Origin: Cuniculiplasma sp052315315
GTDB taxonomy: Archaea; Thermoplasmatota; Thermoplasmata; Thermoplasmatales; Thermoplasmataceae
Reading direction: 5' to 3'
Assembly (NCBI GenBank): GCA_052315315.1
Contig: JBLSDE010000025.1
Span: forward strand, 1 to 24,285
Length of the DNA stretch: 24,285 nucleotides
The notes under the pieces: generated by a model
Database searches by the model: none
Told to the model about the DNA's origin: nothing
What the model saw: only the letters and a program-made list of their open reading frames with translations
Shown: positions 22,243 through 24,285 of the stretch, one piece after another
How the letters are laid out: each line of letters begins with the position of its first letter
Numbering within the stretch: position 1 is the first letter of the stretch
Made by a program: the position numbers and the translations under genes

Positions 22243-22566
22243 TCAATTCACTATATTATTTTCACCTTTCTTCATTTGTAGGTACGTTACAAAAGCCAAG
22301 GCCAGTGTGCCTTCTGAAACTAATGCCCTAAATCCGTTTGCGGCACCATAATAATAAAATACTATTGCATCAAGTACTGTAATCACAATCACAAAGAAAA
22401 ATTTAGAAAACGGTTGTGTAAGAAGGTTATATAAAAATAGTATCGATCTTTCAACATACACATTGAGTTTATTATAATATTTTTTTAAACCTCTTTCATC
22501 TTCTACTTCCTGAGTAGTTTGTATTTTACCCATCTCGTTCAATTTTTTATTTGGATCGTTCTCCAT
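22243..22566 (-). CDS. Membrane protein, 107 aa
   Basis: A charged, helical N-terminal half (KIQTTQEVEDERGLKKYYNKL) is followed by two hydrophobic segments (about 42-70, with FFFVIVITVLDAIVFYYYG, and 81-96, with LVSEGTLALAFVTYL) and a short polar tail. Probably membrane-anchored with the N-terminal part in the cytosol. It is the third gene behind the short recombinase, 11 bases after the 124-aa gene. A/T-rich compared with the modules to its left. No family recognised. Confidence 0.65.
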   Translation of the reverse strand: MENDPNKKLNEMGKIQTTQEVEDERGLKKYYNKLNVYVERSILFLYNLLTQPFSKFFFVIVITVLDAIVFYYYGAANGFRALVSEGTLALAFVTYLQMKKGENNIVN

Positions 22567-22577
22567 TATACTCCCTT

Positions 22578-22952
22578 CTAATTATGGCGAGGTCCTATGA
22601 GTTCCAGATTGATTATAATATTTGCAATCTGATTGAACACACTCAGTCTAAGAACAATTACGAAGTCGCCATCAACGTTAATCATAAACGGCTCTAATAT
22701 TTCACTTCTGTCTGAGCCAAACTGGAATTCGACCAATTTAGTTCCATTAGATGTGATTTCATTATAATATCTTACTGAAAGCAAGCGGTAATAAACCCTC
22801 TGATTAGAAGATATCTGTAAGAGAGCAATGGATCCTTTCTTTGCCTTAAAACTGCCACTTGTCCATTGCTGGCCGCTTGTAAGAGTCAGTTCGCCATTTT
22901 CAATAATCATATCACTTTCCCTAATAAATTTTCCTGGATAATATTCACTCAT
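22578..22952 (-). CDS. Unknown beta-rich protein, 124 aa
   Basis: Not recognised. Alternating hydrophobic residues throughout (MIIENGELTLTSGQ, GSIALLQISSN, FVIVLRLSVF, IIINLELIG) suggest a beta-sandwich. There is no signal peptide and no cysteine. Its ATG directly follows the stop of the short recombinase (TGA-ATG), with GGGTGAG just upstream, so the two are translated together. A structural or host-contact protein of a virus-like element is possible, but this is a guess. Confidence 0.65.
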   Translation of the reverse strand: MSEYYPGKFIRESDMIIENGELTLTSGQQWTSGSFKAKKGSIALLQISSNQRVYYRLLSVRYYNEITSNGTKLVEFQFGSDRSEILEPFMINVDGDFVIVLRLSVFNQIANIIINLELIGPRHN

Positions 22953-23594
22953 TCATCTCACCCTTCCCATAAACTCAGATGTATCCATTCCCGTAATCTG
23001 GGTGTAAATGCTTGTAGTAAAAACTGATGAATGGCCCAGCCATTGCTGCAGTACATTCAGTGGCACCTGGTCCATTATGGCCTTAACTGCAAATGTATGC
23101 CTGAATTTGTGAGCATGAATCTTAAATCCCAACTTATCCTGCATCTTCTTGAAATAAATATCCACGACCTGTCTGCTCATCGGAAATAAAGGATCCTCAG
23201 ATTTTGTTGAAATATTCATGTCAAGGAGATACTGCATATAGACATCCCTAAGATCTGCGTGGAGAGGAATAATTCTGTATTTTTCCTTCTGAACACCCGT
23301 CTTCTTGTCTTTCCCCTGTTTCAAGGTCTTCATCCTGATTGAATTTGTGGCCAAATTCACATCGGATGGTTTGACCAGGAGAACTTCATCAATTCTCGCA
23401 CCGGTTCGATAAAGGAATTCTACAAGGAGAAAATATCTCTTGTGCTTATCTGTTCTTTTTTTGTCATTGTTAATCTTTTCAGAGATCTCTTGAAAGATCT
23501 TCTGTACCTCTTCATCTGAAAAGAAATCTATGGAAAGAGATCTCCCACTTGACTGAATCATCATGTTCTTGGGAATCGGAATCACTGAACCCAT
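22953..23594 (-). CDS. Short tyrosine recombinase, 213 aa
   Basis: The catalytic domain of a XerC/D-type recombinase is complete: R67 (RTGARIDE), K92 region, H162-K-F-R165, H188 (LGHSSVFTT) and nucleophile Y197. Only about 25 residues precede the catalytic domain, so the usual N-terminal core-binding domain is missing. Either the enzyme is naturally minimal, as in some archaeal Xer-like or plasmid recombinases, or it needs a partner. A TATA-like CTATTTAAAG (about 23613-23623) stands before the ATG at 23594. It heads a three-gene unit with the 124-aa and 107-aa genes. Confidence 0.88.
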   Translation of the reverse strand: MGSVIPIPKNMMIQSSGRSLSIDFFSDEEVQKIFQEISEKINNDKKRTDKHKRYFLLVEFLYRTGARIDEVLLVKPSDVNLATNSIRMKTLKQGKDKKTGVQKEKYRIIPLHADLRDVYMQYLLDMNISTKSEDPLFPMSRQVVDIYFKKMQDKLGFKIHAHKFRHTFAVKAIMDQVPLNVLQQWLGHSSVFTTSIYTQITGMDTSEFMGRVR

Positions 23595-23990
23595 AACATG
23601 ACATTATTCAACTCTTTAAATAGGTTTGTGATTAGCGAGTTAAGAGATCTCTTTCCTCGTACAGGAAGAGTATATAAATAAATCATTCAATCTGAAACCA
23701 TGACATGACAAAATGTGCATATTGACATGTTAACGCTGAGTTGAAAATTAATTTCAGTTATCAGGAGTGATCTAACAGCCAAAATTCATAAAACTTTTCA
23801 TATTTGGAATAAACTGTTAAATTCCCTCGAACTTTGGCAGTGTAATGCCATTAAGACATTTCGGGATATGCCTTAAATCGTTTTAAAATGAGTGATAGGT
23901 AAAAATAAAGCTTCTCATCTACTCGCTATTTACAAGGAAATATTCAGTCGTGTTGCCTTTCCTCTTCCTTTTGTTCTATATGTTGTCATT
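23595..23990. other. Gene-free stretch with recombinase promoter and AGATCT sites
   Basis: About 400 A/T-rich bases with no supported ORF. It holds the minus-strand recombinase promoter near 23613-23623, a palindrome AGAGATCTCT (23643-23652), and a plus-strand promoter-like element described separately. Only six-codon frames follow that element. Confidence 0.5.
23649..23681 (+). promoter_or_regulatory. Strong TATA box with adjacent inverted repeat, no ORF behind
   Basis: CTCTTTCCT-CGTAC-AGGAAGAG (23649-23670) is an imperfect inverted repeat directly followed by GTATATAAATAA (23670-23681), one of the best TATA matches in the window. Transcription would begin near 23700. ATGs there open only two- and six-codon frames. 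The layout suggests a regulated noncoding RNA or a lost gene. Confidence 0.45.
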
Positions 23991-24285
23991 TCAATCTCCT
24001 CCTTGTTTTCCTTCAACCTTATTTGTTACCTGGTTGATCAGCCATCTCGCATTGTTCATAACTCTGTCAAGATTTTCCTTACCGAGGCCCTTTCCTTGAA
24101 CTTTTGCGTCATCCAGCCATCCCTTTATGTATGCTGCCGAATCCTCCTTGAAATCAAACCCGAAGTGTGCACCCACTAGGTATGTCGAAAGTTCAGCCTC
24201 CGACTCAGCAAGGCCTCTTGGAAGATCTTTCCTGTAAAGATGTTCCAGACGTGCATGAGACATCTCATGAATCAGTGTATGGAGA
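23991..24285 (-). CDS. ArdC-like zinc metallopeptidase, C-terminal part
   Basis: The frame enters from the right edge and stops at 23991-23993. Near the edge it reads LIHEMSH, an H-E-x-x-H zinc-protease motif, and then ESEAELSTYLVGAHFGF, where an acidic residue supplies the third ligand, and SAAYIKGWLDD, which matches the end of ArdC-type antirestriction proteins. ArdC homologues on plasmids and conjugative elements protect incoming DNA from host restriction. The N-terminal single-strand DNA-binding part would lie outside the window. Family call is by motif and context. Confidence 0.75.
   Translation of the reverse strand, partial: LHTLIHEMSHARLEHLYRKDLPRGLAESEAELSTYLVGAHFGFDFKEDSAAYIKGWLDDAKVQGKGLGKENLDRVMNNARWLINQVTNKVEGKQGGD

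Larger units (their letters stand above)
5017..24285. mobile_element. Integrated element, left end at tRNA-Met, right end outside the window
   Basis: The inference rests on four things: a tyrosine recombinase next to and overlapping a tRNA gene, a following operon of tiny overlapping genes typical of plasmids and viruses, restriction-modification cargo, and an ArdC-like gene at the window edge. No second copy of the tRNA 3' half (attR) was found by eye, so the right border is unknown. A second recombinase at 22953-23594 leaves open that two elements lie side by side or nested. The integration point inside the tRNA cannot be fixed from this copy alone. Confidence 0.6.

Noticed and set aside
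23892..24179. Plus-strand 95-codon frame opposite the ArdC-like gene
   Set aside because: It lies antisense to a frame with a clear HExxH motif, has a non-ATG start and reads as hydrophobic shadow sequence.
5090..24285. A second copy of the tRNA-Met 3' end (attR)
   Set aside because: Scanning for TTCGAATCCGATCAGCCCC and shorter cores found only the tRNA itself, so no right border is claimed.
1..24285. CRISPR array, insertion sequence or rRNA gene
   Set aside because: No regularly spaced repeats, no transposase with terminal inverted repeats and no rRNA-like sequence were seen.

Overview
The window looks like the chromosome of a Thermoplasmatales-type euryarchaeon, with the left end of an integrated mobile element carrying several DNA-modification and defence modules. 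The archaeal signs are these. tRNA genes have no encoded CCA. Many start codons sit about 20-30 bases behind an A/T-rich TATA box with no ribosome-binding site, as expected of leaderless transcripts, while internal operon genes carry GGTG/GGAGG motifs. The window also has an aTrm56 tRNA methyltransferase fused to an HD domain. The assignment to this order is inference; no rRNA is present to confirm it.

Positions 1-5016 are ordinary chromosome: the tail of an unknown gene, a small unknown gene, a RidA-family deaminase, glutamate dehydrogenase, tRNA-Gly(CCC), a winged-helix protein overlapping the aTrm56-HD gene, tRNA-Asn(GUU) and a small membrane protein.

At 5017-5090 lies tRNA-Met(CAU), which serves as the attachment site. 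A tyrosine recombinase on the minus strand (5012-6037) reads through the whole tRNA antisense. From there to about 9747 runs a compact minus-strand operon of some sixteen mostly tiny genes, nearly all joined by ATGA stop/start overlaps. It begins with a ribbon-helix-helix-like protein and a C2H2 finger protein and ends with the integrase. One plus-strand gene for a very basic protein interrupts it. Tandem operator-like repeats lie around the head promoter. This is plasmid- or virus-like architecture; no replication gene is recognisable. No second copy of the tRNA end was found, so the element probably runs past the window.

The cargo follows. Module 1 (9872-13861) has a winged-helix/SWIM-like/zinc-ribbon regulator, a ParB-like protein with a helical C-terminal domain, and two convergent D12-class adenine methyltransferases. 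A short stretch with three or four tiny antitoxin-like genes (13954-14467) follows. Module 2 (14532-19889) has a paralogue of the same regulator, a kinase-like protein with two separate GHKL ATPase domains, a receiver-domain protein with an unidentified C-terminal domain, and, converging on them, a T/G-mismatch glycosylase (Mig type) and an m5C methyltransferase with no visible endonuclease. Module 3 (20345-21848) is a type II restriction-modification pair whose nuclease has the BglII active-site spacing. The right end (21867-24285) holds a zinc-ribbon protein, two unknown small genes behind a short tyrosine recombinase, a strong promoter with no ORF behind it, and the C-terminal part of an ArdC-like metallopeptidase.

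The best candidate for an undescribed system is module 2. It joins a double-GHKL sensor and a receiver effector to DNA cytosine methylation and its repair glycosylase, under a regulator type that also heads module 1.
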